Counted from the stretch's first letter, positions 9,672 through 19,640 are shown. The stretch is DNA of 20,095 nt from Cephalothrix spiralis (GCA_032353305.1 JAUCNG010211084.1:1-20095); one strand, 5' to 3'. The notes: a model not told the origin generated them from the letters alone. Translations and numbers: made by a program.

Positions 9672-10346
9672 CAACCAAAAATTGATGTGATGGAACCATG
9701 CACTTGTAAAACGACTGACATTACATGTATATAAGTTCCCCAATTCGTAGCGACCTGCAGGAAATTAGGGGTATGAAGATCACAACTCCCTTTAAGAAGG
9801 GTGACCGGCGCAAATTGATTGCAGCAACTACGTTTCAGATTTAATTCCAAGCATAATTGGACTTTAGTGGATCTCACAAAATCGTTCGACCAAGTCAGCA
9901 AAAAGGGTCACCTCTAAATGATTTTGGATGTTTACTGACGATGCATCACCAATAATTCCATGAAAGACAAGTCAGGGTAAAAACCAGGTGACTGCTATGA
10001 AGATAAATGTATCTACATCCACACTGGTGACAAAGAACTATCTTGCTTATTGAGCAAACTATACGTCCATGCCTTTAACCAGGCTCTCTGCGAATAACGC
10101 TAAAATATGATTGTTCCTCACATAGAGGTACGACTCAAAAAGGGAGGCAACATATTAGGACTGACAATAAATATCATGAAACAAAGTTTTACGTTCAAGG
10201 AGCTCGTGGTAAATACAAATAATCATTTATGTATTTACTATGTTATCGAGCTGAGCGCAGCGAGGCGGATAATTATGGGCCATATCATGATTGTTAGGCA
10301 CTTCATGGAATTGCCATTGATGCACGAAACAATACAATCAAGCGAA
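9672..10346. other. Intergenic, no gene seen
   Basis: The reading frames here are short, have no recognisable domain and no consistent splice signals. The base composition is less AT-rich than further right. A compact GC-rich word (CGAGCTGAGCGCAGCGAGG, near 10246-10264) sits just outside the palindrome and has no counterpart at the palindrome's other end. Confidence 0.4.
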
Positions 10347-12015
10347 GGGGGGGGGGGGTTGGTCAAGTGCACCCCCTCAGGATCCTCCGCCATGCATTTT
10401 TTCATCAAATATAAGTATAAATACTATCTCAAATTAGCTCTTGCCCCGATATAAAGCGTCACCATCACATTTTTTTTCAACTTTCAGAAGATGACGTCAT
10501 TTTTGGGATGCAAAAAAATAACAAGTGTAGTTAAGCGAAAATGTCTATAACTTCTGAACCAATATATATAAAAAATTAAATGTGGTGTCTACGTCTTTCT
10601 ATATGGCTCTCGCAATTAACCATATGCATTGTTTTATATTTGATCTAGTGGTGGAGCTCCAGGAGACTTCAATTTTTTTAGTTAAGGTCAAAATCTAGAG
10701 CTACTAAAACGAAAAAGTTTTTTCCTGGGAGATATTCTTAGCCTAAATGTTTGCTTTTTTGTCTCTAATATCTTTGGATCATTACCTAACAGAAAAGTAT
10801 AATGTAAAAGTTCTGAAAATTTCCCTAACCGGTATAGGGGGGTCAGGTTCGAGGGGTCCCGAGAGTAAAAGTTCATTTTGTTTCATTCATACCGTGTAAA
10901 ATTTGCAACATGTTCTTTTATTTAAAAAAAATGTAGTCAATAACTGTCAAAAATTTTTCTTATAGTACCTTTACTATATTAAACTTATATATTGATGAGG
11001 TTTGAATATTTTGTATCCCGTATATGACGTCATTCACCGCTTTTGGGATCTTTGAGGTAGTATACAATGGTCAAAATTGGGTCAAAACCGGAAGTTGTCA
11101 CTTTTTGCACCTGGAATAAGTCTAATTGCCATGTTTGCATCATCGAATGCCCATCCATGTGTAAAAGAATTCCAACAATGCCTTATAAATGGCCAAAAGG
11201 GGCCGTTTCAAAATTTCAAAAAGGTCAGAATTCGTATATTTGCTTGTTAAACCGAATGTTAATTCAGGAAACGTTGTCACAAAGATCATTAACTGATTAT
11301 CCTATAAACCCTCCCACATCATATACCATGTGTTATAACTACATAACGGACCTCAAATTATACCGCAAGGGGGCTGTTTTCAAAATTCGGAATGAGCAAA
11401 AGTAGGGAAAATCAAGGAAAATGACCCTTTATACAAAATTATACCGGAAGTAGCGGCCTTAAGGATCTTAAATTGATACAAATATCATCTAACCATCTTT
11501 CCCCATCACACTATGAGGAATAAGTACACAAAAATATAATATATGACGTCAGAGGGGCCGATGTGGCTGTAACAAAATTCAGAAATTTTTCGAAAGTATG
11601 AGAAAATGACAGTTTCATTGGCTAAAAAACCGGAAATAGTAGCCCTAGGGATATGTTTTTGGTCTAAATATTCTTAAGATATCATATCGCATCACAATAT
11701 TTAGTATTAGTTCATCAACAACATAATACACGACGTCATCAGGGGCCGTATCCAAATTCAGATTTTATAAATTAAAGTGGAGAAATTGGCAATTTGCCGT
11801 GGTATCAAATTAGAAGTAGTAGCCTTGCGGACTTTTAAATGGTCTAAATATTCAATAAACATCATCCTGCATCACTACAATAATAACCTATTATATGACG
11901 TCAGGGGAACAAAATAATGGAGAATACGTGACATGGATGGTATAGAAAACTGGAAGTTTCTGCCTTAGGGGTCTTTTATTGGTCTGTACATTTCAAAATC
12001 AACATGCTTCATTAT
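10347..12015 (+). repeat. Left arm of the foldback palindrome
   Basis: The outer ~1.1 kb is unique within the arm. The inner part (about 11440-12015) is built of degenerate tandem units that each carry a TGACGTCA-like octamer, a GGGGCCG block, a CCGGAAGTAG-type block and a GGTCTAAATATT-type block. Octamers at 11544, 11731 and 11896 give unit lengths of 187 and 165 bp. Short open frames in this arm have mirror images in the right arm and are products of the repeat, not genes. Confidence 0.8.
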
Positions 12016-12164
12016 CCCGCGTGTTAAAAAACTAAATGAAAGATCCATTAAGACTACTACTTCCGGTTTAATATCCTAATTAAGTGTGGGTTCTCCGGTT
12101 TTCGAAAACATTTGGATTCAGCCCCCTGACGCCATATATTAGGCTGTTGGTATACTTATGGCAC

Positions 12165-13880
12165 ATGGTGTGATGCGGAATGATATTTATTGAATATTTA
12201 GACAATTTAAAAGTCCGTAAGGCTACTATTTATTAAAACTTCCGGTTTTATATACCATCCATGTCACGTTTTCTCTACTTTTTGGAAATTTCTGATTTTG
12301 GATTCGGCCCCCTAACGTCATATAATAGGTTGCCGATACACTAATCCTTATTGGATTGATGCAGTATGATGTTTATTGAATATTTAGACCATTTAAAAGT
12401 CCGTAAGGCTACTATTTTTGGTTTGATACCACGACAAATTGCCAATTTCTCCACTTTAATTTTTTAAATCTGAATTTGGATACGGCCCCTGACGTCGGGT
12501 ATTAGGTTGTTGATAAACTAATCTTATATATTGTGATGCGGTATGATATGTTTAGTATATTTAGATCAATAAAATATCAATAGGGCTACTATTTCCGGTT
12601 TTTTAGCCAATGAAACTGTCATTTTCTCATACTTTCGAAAAATTTCTGAATTTTGATACATGATACAGCCCCATCGGCCCCTCTGACGTCATATATCAAA
12701 TTTTTGTGCACTTATTCCTCATAGTGTGACGGGGAAAGATGGTCAGATAATATTTAGATCAATTTAAGATCCTTAAGGCCGCTACTTCCGGTGTAATATT
12801 GTATAAAGGGTCCATTTTCCCTATTTTTGCTCATTCCGAAATTTGAAAACGGCCACCTTGCGGTATAATTTGAGGTCCGTTTTATAGTTATAACACATGG
12901 TATATGATGTGGGAGGGTTTATAAGATAAATTCGCTTAGTTAATGGTGTTTGTGACAACGTTTCTTGGTTTAACATTCAGTTTAACTAGCAAATATACGA
13001 ATTCTGACCTTTTTGAAATTTTGAAACGGCCCCTTTTGGCCATTTTTTAGGCATTGTTGGAATTCTTTTACTCATGGATGGGCATTCGATGATGCAAATA
13101 TGGCAATAAGACTTATTCCAAGTGAAAAAGTGACAACTTCCGGTTTTGACCCAATTTCTTCAATTTTGACCATTGTATACTACTATAAGGTCTCCAAAGC
13201 GGTGTATGACGTCATATACGGGATACGAAATATTCATAAGTCATCTATATACAAGTTTATATATAGTAAAGGTACTATAAGAAACATTGTTGACAGTTAT
13301 TGACTACATTTTGTTAAAATAAAAGAACATATTGCAAATTTTACACAGTATGAATGAAAATAATTGAATTTTTACTCTCGGGACCCCTATACCGGTTAGG
13401 AAAATTTTCAGAACTTTTGCCTTATACTTTTCTGTTAGGTAATGATCCAAAGATATTAGAGACAAAAAAGCATTCATTTAGGGCAAGAATAGCTCCCAGA
13501 AAAAACTTTTTCGTTTTAGTAGCTCTAGATTTTGACCTTACCTAAAAAAATTGAAGTCAGTGCCACCTGGAGCCCTACCACTAGATCAAATATTATAACA
13601 ATGCATATGGTTAATTGCGCGAGCAATATAGGAAGACGTATACACCACATTTAATTTTTTATATATTTTGGTTCAGAAGTTATAAACATTTTTGCTTAAC
13701 TACACTTGTTATTTTTTTGCATCCCAAAAAATGACGTCATCTTTGAGTCGACAAAAATGTGATGGTGACGCTTTATATCGGGGCAAGAGCTGATTTGAGA
13801 TAGTATAATACATATATTTGATGAAAAAATGCATGGCGGAGGATCTGAGGGAGGTGCACGTGACCCCTCTGGCTCCCCGA
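12165..13880 (-). repeat. Right arm of the foldback palindrome
   Basis: This is the reverse complement of the left arm. The inner part has tandem units in the opposite orientation: an AAGTCCGTAAGGCTACTATT block is identical at 12211-12230 and 12397-12416, 186 bp apart. Octamer-like sites at 12127, 12313, 12490 and 12684 are spaced 186, 177 and 194 bp. The loop between arms (about 12016-12164) is itself a partial unit in right-arm orientation, so the inversion point lies within the tandem array. Confidence 0.8.
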
Positions 13881-13914
13881 TCGCGACTACACCTGAGGAA
13901 GCATGAAATAGTGC

Positions 13915-14250
13915 GAAAGCTTGTGCGGCACGGTAGCAAGGTGGTAAAGCGTCGGTCTTAGAGTCCGGAGCTCCCTTGTTCGAGACCCGGCTCGACACCA
14001 CTTACCATCGGTTGGAACCTTAAGCAAGTTCATCTGCGCATAGCTTCCTGGGTGGCTCGGTCAGGTTAAATACGTGGAGTGGGACACTGTCCCTCCCTTT
14101 GGGGTAAAAATCCCACTGCCAATCGGTATATAGAAAATAGATTATAGTACAGGCCTAAGGGTAAATGCTCAGCAAGCGGACCATAAAGTGTCTATTTGAG
14201 CCAGTCATCTGACGCCCTATAGGCATATAGAAGAAGGAATCGGTAGTCCA
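13915..14250 (+). mobile_element. tRNA-derived SINE
   Basis: The head (about 13915-13997) resembles a tRNA gene. TAGCAAGGTGGTAAAGCG has the form of an RNA polymerase III A box and D arm. An anticodon-like arm with loop CTTAGAG follows, then GTTCGAGACCC as a good B box. The tRNA fold is too degenerate to be functional (mismatched anticodon stem, poor acceptor pairing). The following ~250 bases, including a GTGGGACACTGTCCC / GGGGTAAAAATCCCAC segment with self-complementary words, would be the SINE body. The 3' end is set roughly and no clear target duplication is seen. Anticodon-position bases TAG hint at a leucine-type source tRNA; that is tentative. Confidence 0.7.
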
Positions 14251-15845
14251 AGTTCGTGGTTTTTTGTTTCTTATACAATGTATATTATATAATAATTAAT
14301 ATAAAGTAAAAAAAAGTATTTAAAATTTAAAGTAAAAAATGTGGTATCTAATCAAGTTTACAATGTATTCGAAATTTTTAAAACGTAGAAAATGTATTAA
14401 GAAATAATAATAAGTAATTGCTGTTATGTTAGGGAATCAAGATTCATACGATTATTATATCTAGTTGAATTGCTTTGACTTCGTACTTGCATATTAGTAT
14501 TATGAATCAAAATCTATAATCAAATTTATAACTAGTATCCTTTATAACTAGTATCCATCAACAGTCTGATATTATAACACGATATTAGTTCACTTCGATA
14601 GTTAAGCGATATGAATCACGTGTTTCAAATGCACTGCCGTAATGCAATTTCCGCCTCGAGCTTACTGTATGCGTAGTGAAGTAGTTCAATTTAGAACTAA
14701 TTTGTTATTTCACTCGGCGTTGTGTCTTGTGAAATAGCTCGCAATTCTAAATCGAAATATATACAGTGATAGATCCTGAGAACTTTATAGAAATTTAAAT
14801 GTTGATAGTTCGAAATTTATTATAGTTTCACAGATCGTATATTTTAAATGTATTATTCATTATTATTATTTAATTGATTTGAATTTTATAGTAGGTACAC
14901 GAGTGGTTCAATCTTTTTGTCACAAAACTAAATGTATATAACAGATTTTAAACACACACTTTTTAATTTTTGAGGGGTTAGTAGGGCCAATTTGATATTT
15001 GCAACATCACTTATTGATGAATACACATTATATCGGGCGGTCCCTCTGTTGACAAGGCTGTAGTCTAAAATTTTAAAAAACAAGGGATGTTCTGAGTATT
15101 GTGCATGCTAATTATATATAAAGTTGCACTTTTATATCATTTTAATATCATAGAATTAAGTTTTAAATGTGTATATATGAATCTTAATATTACTTTGGAA
15201 AATAGAAAAGCTTTCCTTTAAATATTAGGATAACGTTATAAGTTGATGTTTTCTCTAAGTACAGTGCTATGCCAACAGAATGTAGAGGCGTATAAATAAA
15301 TTGACGCATGAAAAAGGCGAACATCATTTAAGGTACGTCACCAGCTTGCAGCACAGGCTTTGATCTAATACAGATAAAATAACCCCATATTAATATCAAA
15401 GAACGCATTTTACATTTTACAGAAGCCGAAAGATTTTCTATTTTCCAAACTACGGATTTTTAAAAAGAGCACTTTTGAAACTAAACCTTATAGAAGGGCC
15501 GCGCTATTATATTATTGTCTTATGCGCAACGCAAGTTGCGCAGTATTACGATTTGCGGTTTGACACATCGCCGGGTTTGCATTTTAGCGCTCTTTCTCTT
15601 GGCTGGCTTCCGGTTTCTATCTTACATGTGTTTTGTATCGGTTGCCGAATAAATGTCCTTATATTGTTATTTATGACTTCTGTATCATTCTGGAATTGGT
15701 TGGAGAGGTTAATTAATATCTAGTTTAAATAGGCAAATTCTAAATGGTTTTGGCATTCACATATTTTAGGCCTATAGATGGCATAAAGTTGTTTTTAATT
15801 TTACATATGTATTCATGGCTTACTATATAAATTAAATATCATGCT
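14251..15845. other. AT-rich non-coding stretch
   Basis: I find no gene. The open stretch 15475-15723 gives a hydrophobic peptide of 82 codons with no recognisable family, consistent with chance. A local direct repeat of TATAACTAGTATCC occurs at 14527-14540 and again at 14543-14556. A perfect stem with 8 bp arms and a GCAA tetraloop (15523-15542) is noted separately. Confidence 0.45.
15523..15542. repeat. Perfect 8 bp stem with GCAA loop
   Basis: TGCGCAAC, then GCAA, then GTTGCGCA forms a perfect hairpin that stands out for its GC content within AT-rich surroundings. GCAA is a stable GNRA-type tetraloop if transcribed. No neighbouring RNA-gene signals are seen. Confidence 0.35.
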
Positions 15846-16080
15846 CTTGCCACCCATTTTATGTTGAAGTCGCCGGTTTTTAAAATACAATGTATATTTA
15901 TTTATATATAGTCTATGTTCATACTATAGTCGGTACGTTTTATTTTTATCCAATTTTTTACTTCCTCTATTACATATTCAATTTGTTAAACCATGCGCGA
16001 GATCTATTAAAAATTTTGTTCTCTGTAAAAGTTAATACACTACTTAGGCAGTATTCGTAATAAAAACGAATACATATTTA
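15846..16080 (+). repeat. Diverged direct repeat, copy A
   Basis: CTTGCCACCCATTTT (15846-15860) and a CGCGAGATCTATTAAAAATT segment (from 15996) both recur exactly 1,085 bases downstream (16931 and 17081), with a weaker CGTAATAAAAACG block after them. The preserved spacing suggests one ~230 bp repeated unit rather than chance words, but the middle is strongly diverged. Confidence 0.4.
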
Positions 16081-16771
16081 CAAAAATAGACAATGTAGTA
16101 TTTATCGCTTTTCGAAATGATCTAACTATACCCAGTAGCAATGTTGTCCTCGATCAAGTTAATTTGAAATGGCACAAAGTTGTTGAACATCTTGGACAAA
16201 CTCTAAATAATAGTTTTAATGATAATGATGATATAAGAATTAAATTCATGTGTTGATTTTGTGCGTAAAGCTAATTATATTATATTACTTTTTAATTTTA
16301 CAAACAGAGCTACTCTAATTTCACTTTTAAAAGTACATTGTTTATCGTTTTATTGGTCCCTAAAATAAAAAGTTGAATGACGTTGATGTAAATTCTCAAC
16401 GTAAGACTGTTTCACCGGTATCACTCATTCATTCACGTTTTATAAAGTTTTTTGCAAAAATCAATTATATCTGAAAATAAACTTATAAGACCTTATAAGT
16501 TTTATTGCTAAATTAGGAACCGAATTTTAGTTCAAAGAATTTATGACATTCGTATTATGTATAATATGTGTATACCTTATGTCCAAGCACGGGTTATAAA
16601 TGTGCTGTTGGAAACTCGGGATGGCTTCCTCGGTCTCGACATTTTTTTCTGAGATAATTCGAGGATGCCATCACGAGATTCTGATTGATTGTTTATGTAT
16701 AAACTTGTGATTGTATGTTTGTTTTCCTGAATTATTTAAGCATTACGGTATAGCATCTAGCTATGTCAGAA

Positions 16772-16856
16772 ATCTTCGGGAACGAGGTTGTAACGCAAAG
16801 CGATAATAGGAGAAGGCCACCAGTTTAAAAGGTACCAAAACTTCGTTCCCGACGAT
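16772..16856. repeat. 85 bp inverted repeat with 18 bp arms
   Basis: ATCTTCGGGAACGAGGTT (16772-16789) is matched in reverse complement by AACTTCGTTCCCGACGAT (16839-16856) with two mismatches, around a 49-base core. It could be a small MITE or a structured element. It lies inside the AT-rich interval between the two direct-repeat copies. Confidence 0.5.
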
Positions 16857-16930
16857 ACTGCTTTAAACATATGAATATACTTCGTGAATCTGTCGTTATT
16901 TAATTAAAGATTTATATTATACCATATACC

Positions 16931-17150
16931 CTTGCCACCCATTTTTATCTTTTATATTAAACTTGCCACACTTTATAAGGATAGATAAGAGATCCAAAAG
17001 GATGATGCACGGACGCACAACACTATTAAAAAACGAGAAGAGCGGAAATATATTCAATTGCAATTGCAATTTAAATTAATCTCGAGGTCTATCAAAAATT
17101 GTTACTCTGTACAAAATTTTCGCAATAAAAAAAATGCATTAAATACATTT
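16931..17150 (+). repeat. Diverged direct repeat, copy B
   Basis: This copy matches copy A in the same orientation at a constant 1,085-base offset through the CTTGCCACCCATTTT block and the CTCGAGGTCTATCAAAAATT block (from 17081). The offset falls to about 1,065 in the following CGCAATAAAA block. It ends just before the terminal inverted repeat of the next element. Confidence 0.4.
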
Positions 17151-17328
17151 TGTCCATTATTTAAAGCCGCAGGGTACAAGGACATTATATCAGTCTCAAC
17201 GGGCCCGCGGTAAGACTAGTTCCCTTATCTATTATGGGTTCGAAAGTTTAAGTGAAAGTTATAGTTATTTGCTTTATCTGGGCAATAGTACTTTAAAGAT
17301 GATGTATGTATGTCCAATCAGGTCCAAT

Positions 17329-17545
17329 GTAACTCAACATGGTCAGTATATAGTTTATATGGACTAATTTGATAATCAATCTGGAATCTATTGTTCTATT
17401 GTTATTGTTTACGATATACTGCACCTTTAAGGTCCTTAAAGGTGCAGTAGATCGTAAACAATAACATTAGAACAATAGATTCTAGATTAATTATCAAATT
17501 AGTCCTTATAAACTATATACTGACCAAAGAGTTGTGTTGAGTTAC
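17329..17545. repeat. Long imperfect hairpin inside the TIR element
   Basis: The arms are ~105 bp each: GTAACTCAAC at 17329-17338 pairs with GTTGAGTTAC at 17536-17545. Pairing continues inward through GGTCAGTATATAGTTTAT, GGACTAATTTGATAAT and TTGTTATTGTTTACGA to the tip GCACCTTTAAGG / TCCTTAAAGGTGC at 17421-17445. There is almost no loop. A transcript would form a near-continuous dsRNA of about 100 bp. Confidence 0.85.
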
Positions 17546-17704
17546 GTACAAAGGTGAATTCATATATCGGGTTTACATTTTTGTTAACTGCAATTAGTTA
17601 ACTATATTGCTTGATAATCTTGAGTAAAAAACTTACACATTCTTTTTAATGGTGATATGTATAGTGCATGCAATTAGTGCAGCCTGTATTCTAAAATGCA
17701 ATAG

Positions 17705-17771
17705 AGTTGATTTTCACTCCATAAGATTGATGGAAAAAGATCGGCCACTCAATTTGGAGTGAAAATCAACT
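17705..17771. repeat. Perfect 16 bp inverted repeat
   Basis: AGTTGATTTTCACTCC (17705-17720) and its exact complement (17756-17771) flank a 35-base core inside the TIR element. It may be a tiny nested MITE or a structural part of the host element. Confidence 0.6.
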
Positions 17772-17826
17772 ACCGCATACTACCGCATAGTTTTTTTAAA
17801 CCGGACGTATTTTTTTCATTCGAAGA

Positions 17827-17945
17827 TTGAGAATTCCGTAGGCGATAAAAACAAAACAATTATTTTTTATAATGCTGTCAGAAAATTCCGTCGGCGGCGG
17901 TAAATAATTTTTTTATTATAATTTCCATATTTCAGGAATTCTCAA
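17827..17945. repeat. Inverted repeat with 11 bp arms, possibly a nested insertion
   Basis: TTGAGAATTCC (17827-17837) and GGAATTCTCAA (17935-17945) flank a ~97-base core containing a GGCGGCGG word. Both ends have CCGTAGGCG or CGGCGGGG-like neighbours that suggest related but degraded termini. Confidence 0.4.
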
Positions 17946-18709
17946 CGGCGGGGTCCGTAAACCATTGCAAGCGAGAGAAAAAAGGAAGACCTTATCAGCT
18001 GCCTTATCCCATTTGTGTTTTCAGTTTGGGTTTTTTCATTTCTTGTTAAATTTTTATTTCTATTAATAAGTTTTTTTAATTTTTAATAAAATAAGACAAG
18101 GTAAATAATTCGTAAATCTGTTGTGTAAAACTGCAGCTGAGATGGAGCATTCTGCAGCAAATCGTTAAAGGATTTGTTCAAAAATACTAAAGTGGGATAT
18201 GTTTGTTATCGATACCTTTTTGGACCTTATGGTCAATAAAAACATACATAACCAGCGCTATTTCAAACTAGTACTAATTGCATTCTTTAAAATAGATTTG
18301 CTCCAGTAAATCAGTAGTTAATGACCGTTAGTTCAAACTTAAGCTTACTATTTCTCAATCAACTTTTAAATTTCAACTTTAAATACATGTTACAAGGCCC
18401 AGTGAATACAGATTTCAACAACATATTCTTAACATATTGATAACCAGAGCACATAGTTAGACCATTTATTTAACTTTTAGTTAGCCTTAACTTAACGCTA
18501 ACTTAACTAAACTTTACCTAACGTAACTTTGTAACCACGATATATGAAGTCACCTATTGCATGGACATATTTTTATCATCTTTAAAGTACTAATTGATCC
18601 TAATTGACCAGATAAAGCAAATAACTATAACTTTCACTTTGGACCGTAATAAGTAAGGGAACTAGTCATACCGGGCCCGTTGAGTCTAATATTTAATACC
18701 CTTGTACCC

Positions 18710-19037
18710 GGCAACATTAATTAAGTCACAAAATGACGTCGAAAAATGGTTCCCCATTTTTTTGGGATACACTGTATAGTACGTGCTTGAGCTAACAACA
18801 ATTAATCGTGCAAGACAGCGCCAGACTGATAAATAAATAATTATTATTTATTGCATTAAAAAGTATATGTAAATCCTTTGTGCTGCATTGGAGCGTATTA
18901 CAGTGCTTCCCGTTTATTCAATTCCTGACCAGTCATCAGTCATTGGCTGAATGAAACATTTTTTCTTAAAAATAAATCGATACTAACATGACGCATGATA
19001 ACTACATGTTGTTTATATGTTTTTGCTGTGTCTCTAG
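18710..19037. other. AT-rich spacer, no gene seen
   Basis: No open frame or repeat of note was found. TGTTTTTGCTGTGTCTCTAG at its right end is a good polypyrimidine tract and 3' splice acceptor for the candidate exon that follows. Confidence 0.4.
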
Positions 19038-19082
19038 GAAAGACGTATTTTGTTTTGTGTATTGAGCTGCATCAAAGATTAT
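19038..19082 (+). CDS. Candidate internal exon 1 of an unrecognised spliced gene
   Basis: A 45-base segment is bounded by a strong acceptor (TGTGTCTCTAG, ending at 19037) and a strong donor (AT then GTAAGTACAG, from 19083). It is open in frame 1, giving 15 codons (ERRILFCVLSCIKDY). Only this frame joins without a stop to the next candidate exon; of the other two, one has a stop and one runs into TAG after joining. There is no ATG, so an upstream exon would be needed, and I did not find it. A chance combination is possible for so short an exon. Confidence 0.25.
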
Positions 19083-19240
19083 GTAAGTACAGTTTTCGTC
19101 TTTTAATTTTTTATGGCCTATAACTATAAAAATTTGCTAGCCAAACTTTGAAGAGCTACTTGTACATGCCATAACCTTGCATTTTATGTGGAGATATGCC
19201 TACATTGAACCGACACTTTAAAGTATGTCGCACACTAGTC

Positions 19241-19331
19241 GCACGTACGCATCAAAATATAAGCGCATGGCTTGCACACTAGAGAAATTTTTCCCACCAC
19301 CGCACACTATAAATTATTGATGCTTACGTGC
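19241..19331. repeat. 91 bp inverted repeat, possible MITE
   Basis: GCACGTACGCATCAA (19241-19255) pairs with TTGATGCTTACGTGC (19317-19331) with one mismatch. CGCACACTA words near 19229 and 19301 add to the impression of a small mobile repeat. It would lie in the first intron of the proposed spliced gene. Confidence 0.45.
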
Positions 19332-19429
19332 GTATATGTGTGTATATACGTACATGCGCATAGTGCACGCGGTAGGCTTAAAAAAATCTTTTGATCATAA
19401 TTTTTTCTCTCTTAAAATTTTAATTGTAG

Positions 19430-19547
19430 AAAAGTATTTAATTTTGTCATATTACGAGAATCATCAAATGTTCCCAAAATCTCATGCTGTAATTCATTTA
19501 GCAAGCTTAGTAACTTCCGAGTTCCTTTAGAACGTCGGATTCCGAGA
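19430..19547 (+). CDS. Alternative candidate exon (mutually exclusive with 19038-19082)
   Basis: An acceptor after a pyrimidine-rich tract (TTAATTGTAG, ending 19429) and a donor (GAGA then GTAAAT, from 19548) bound a segment open in frame 2 (39 codons after one leading base). It ends at a complete codon and so could join in frame to 19641-19712. Its phase does not fit the 45-base exon upstream, so at most one of the two belongs to the same transcript. The frame also runs on unspliced to a TAG at 19638-19640, so it may be chance. Confidence 0.18.
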
Positions 19548-19640
19548 GTAAATCGAGATGGCTATAATTATTCCCATGTTACGATGTCCCTGTGTTCAAA
19601 TACCCTACATATGAACATAATTGATCTCATTTATTTATAG

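Larger units (their letters stand above)
10347..13880. mobile_element. 3.5 kb foldback (long inverted repeat) element
   Basis: Two arms of roughly 1.7 kb are reverse complements of each other around a centre near 12100. Anchor pairs, left with right: CCTCCGCCATGCAT near 10384 with ATGCATGGCGGAGG near 13830; AGCGTCACCATCACAT near 10455 with ATGTGATGGTGACGCT near 13760; AGTTTCATTG at 11611-11620 with 12608-12617; and GAGAATACGTGACAT at 11920 with its complement ending at 12275. In the ~150 bp stretch around 10690-10840 I count about ten differences between arms, so they are homologous but aged. No transposase is visible. A run of 12 G (10347-10358) marks the left edge. This fits a foldback-type non-autonomous DNA element with complex arms; the family and target duplication are not determined. 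Confidence 0.85.
17172..18709. mobile_element. ~1.5 kb non-autonomous TIR element
   Basis: The left terminal repeat (17172-17303) and right terminal repeat (18575-18709) are reverse complements over ~135 bp with scattered differences. Shared words include GGGTACAAGG, TCTCAACGGGCCCG, GACTAGTTCCCTTA, GAAAGTTATAGTTATTTGCT and AGTACTTTAAAGATGAT. The interior has no reading frame for a transposase and is filled with nested inverted repeats. It looks like a deletion derivative or MITE-like passenger of a cut-and-paste DNA transposon. The superfamily is not assigned because I could not fix the target duplication. Confidence 0.72.

Noticed and set aside
9647-9901. 84-codon minus-strand frame just downstream of the GTPase gene
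   Set aside because: It overlaps the candidate polyA region of the GTPase, shows no domain, and is of chance length.
10688-13545. Mirrored ~62-codon open frames at 10688-10876 (minus) and 13354-13545 (plus) that give similar peptides
   Set aside because: They are the same sequence in the two arms of the palindrome. Most of the few base differences change the amino acid, so there is no sign of selection for protein.
13921-13997. A functional tRNA gene
   Set aside because: The A and B boxes are good, but the anticodon stem is mismatched, the acceptor arms do not pair well, and a SINE-like body follows.
15265-15332. An exon ending at the donor-like TTTAAG/GTACGT near 15333
   Set aside because: All frames upstream contain stops, and the nearest ATG gives a seven-codon frame.
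15475-15723. Hydrophobic 82-codon frame as a possible small membrane protein
   Set aside because: No recognisable family, no promoter or splice context, and a length expected by chance in this much sequence.
18025-18100. An exon between acceptor TGTGTTTTCAG and donor ACAAG/GTAAAT
   Set aside because: All three frames contain stops, so it cannot be an internal coding exon.
18470-18530. TAACTTA-rich stretch as a telomere-like or tandem repeat
   Set aside because: The words are irregular in spacing and sequence, so this is simple AT-rich low complexity.
19336-19530. 64-codon plus-strand frame starting MCVYTYM
   Set aside because: It begins inside an inverted-repeat region of alternating purine-pyrimidine, and its frame does not connect to neighbouring candidate exons.
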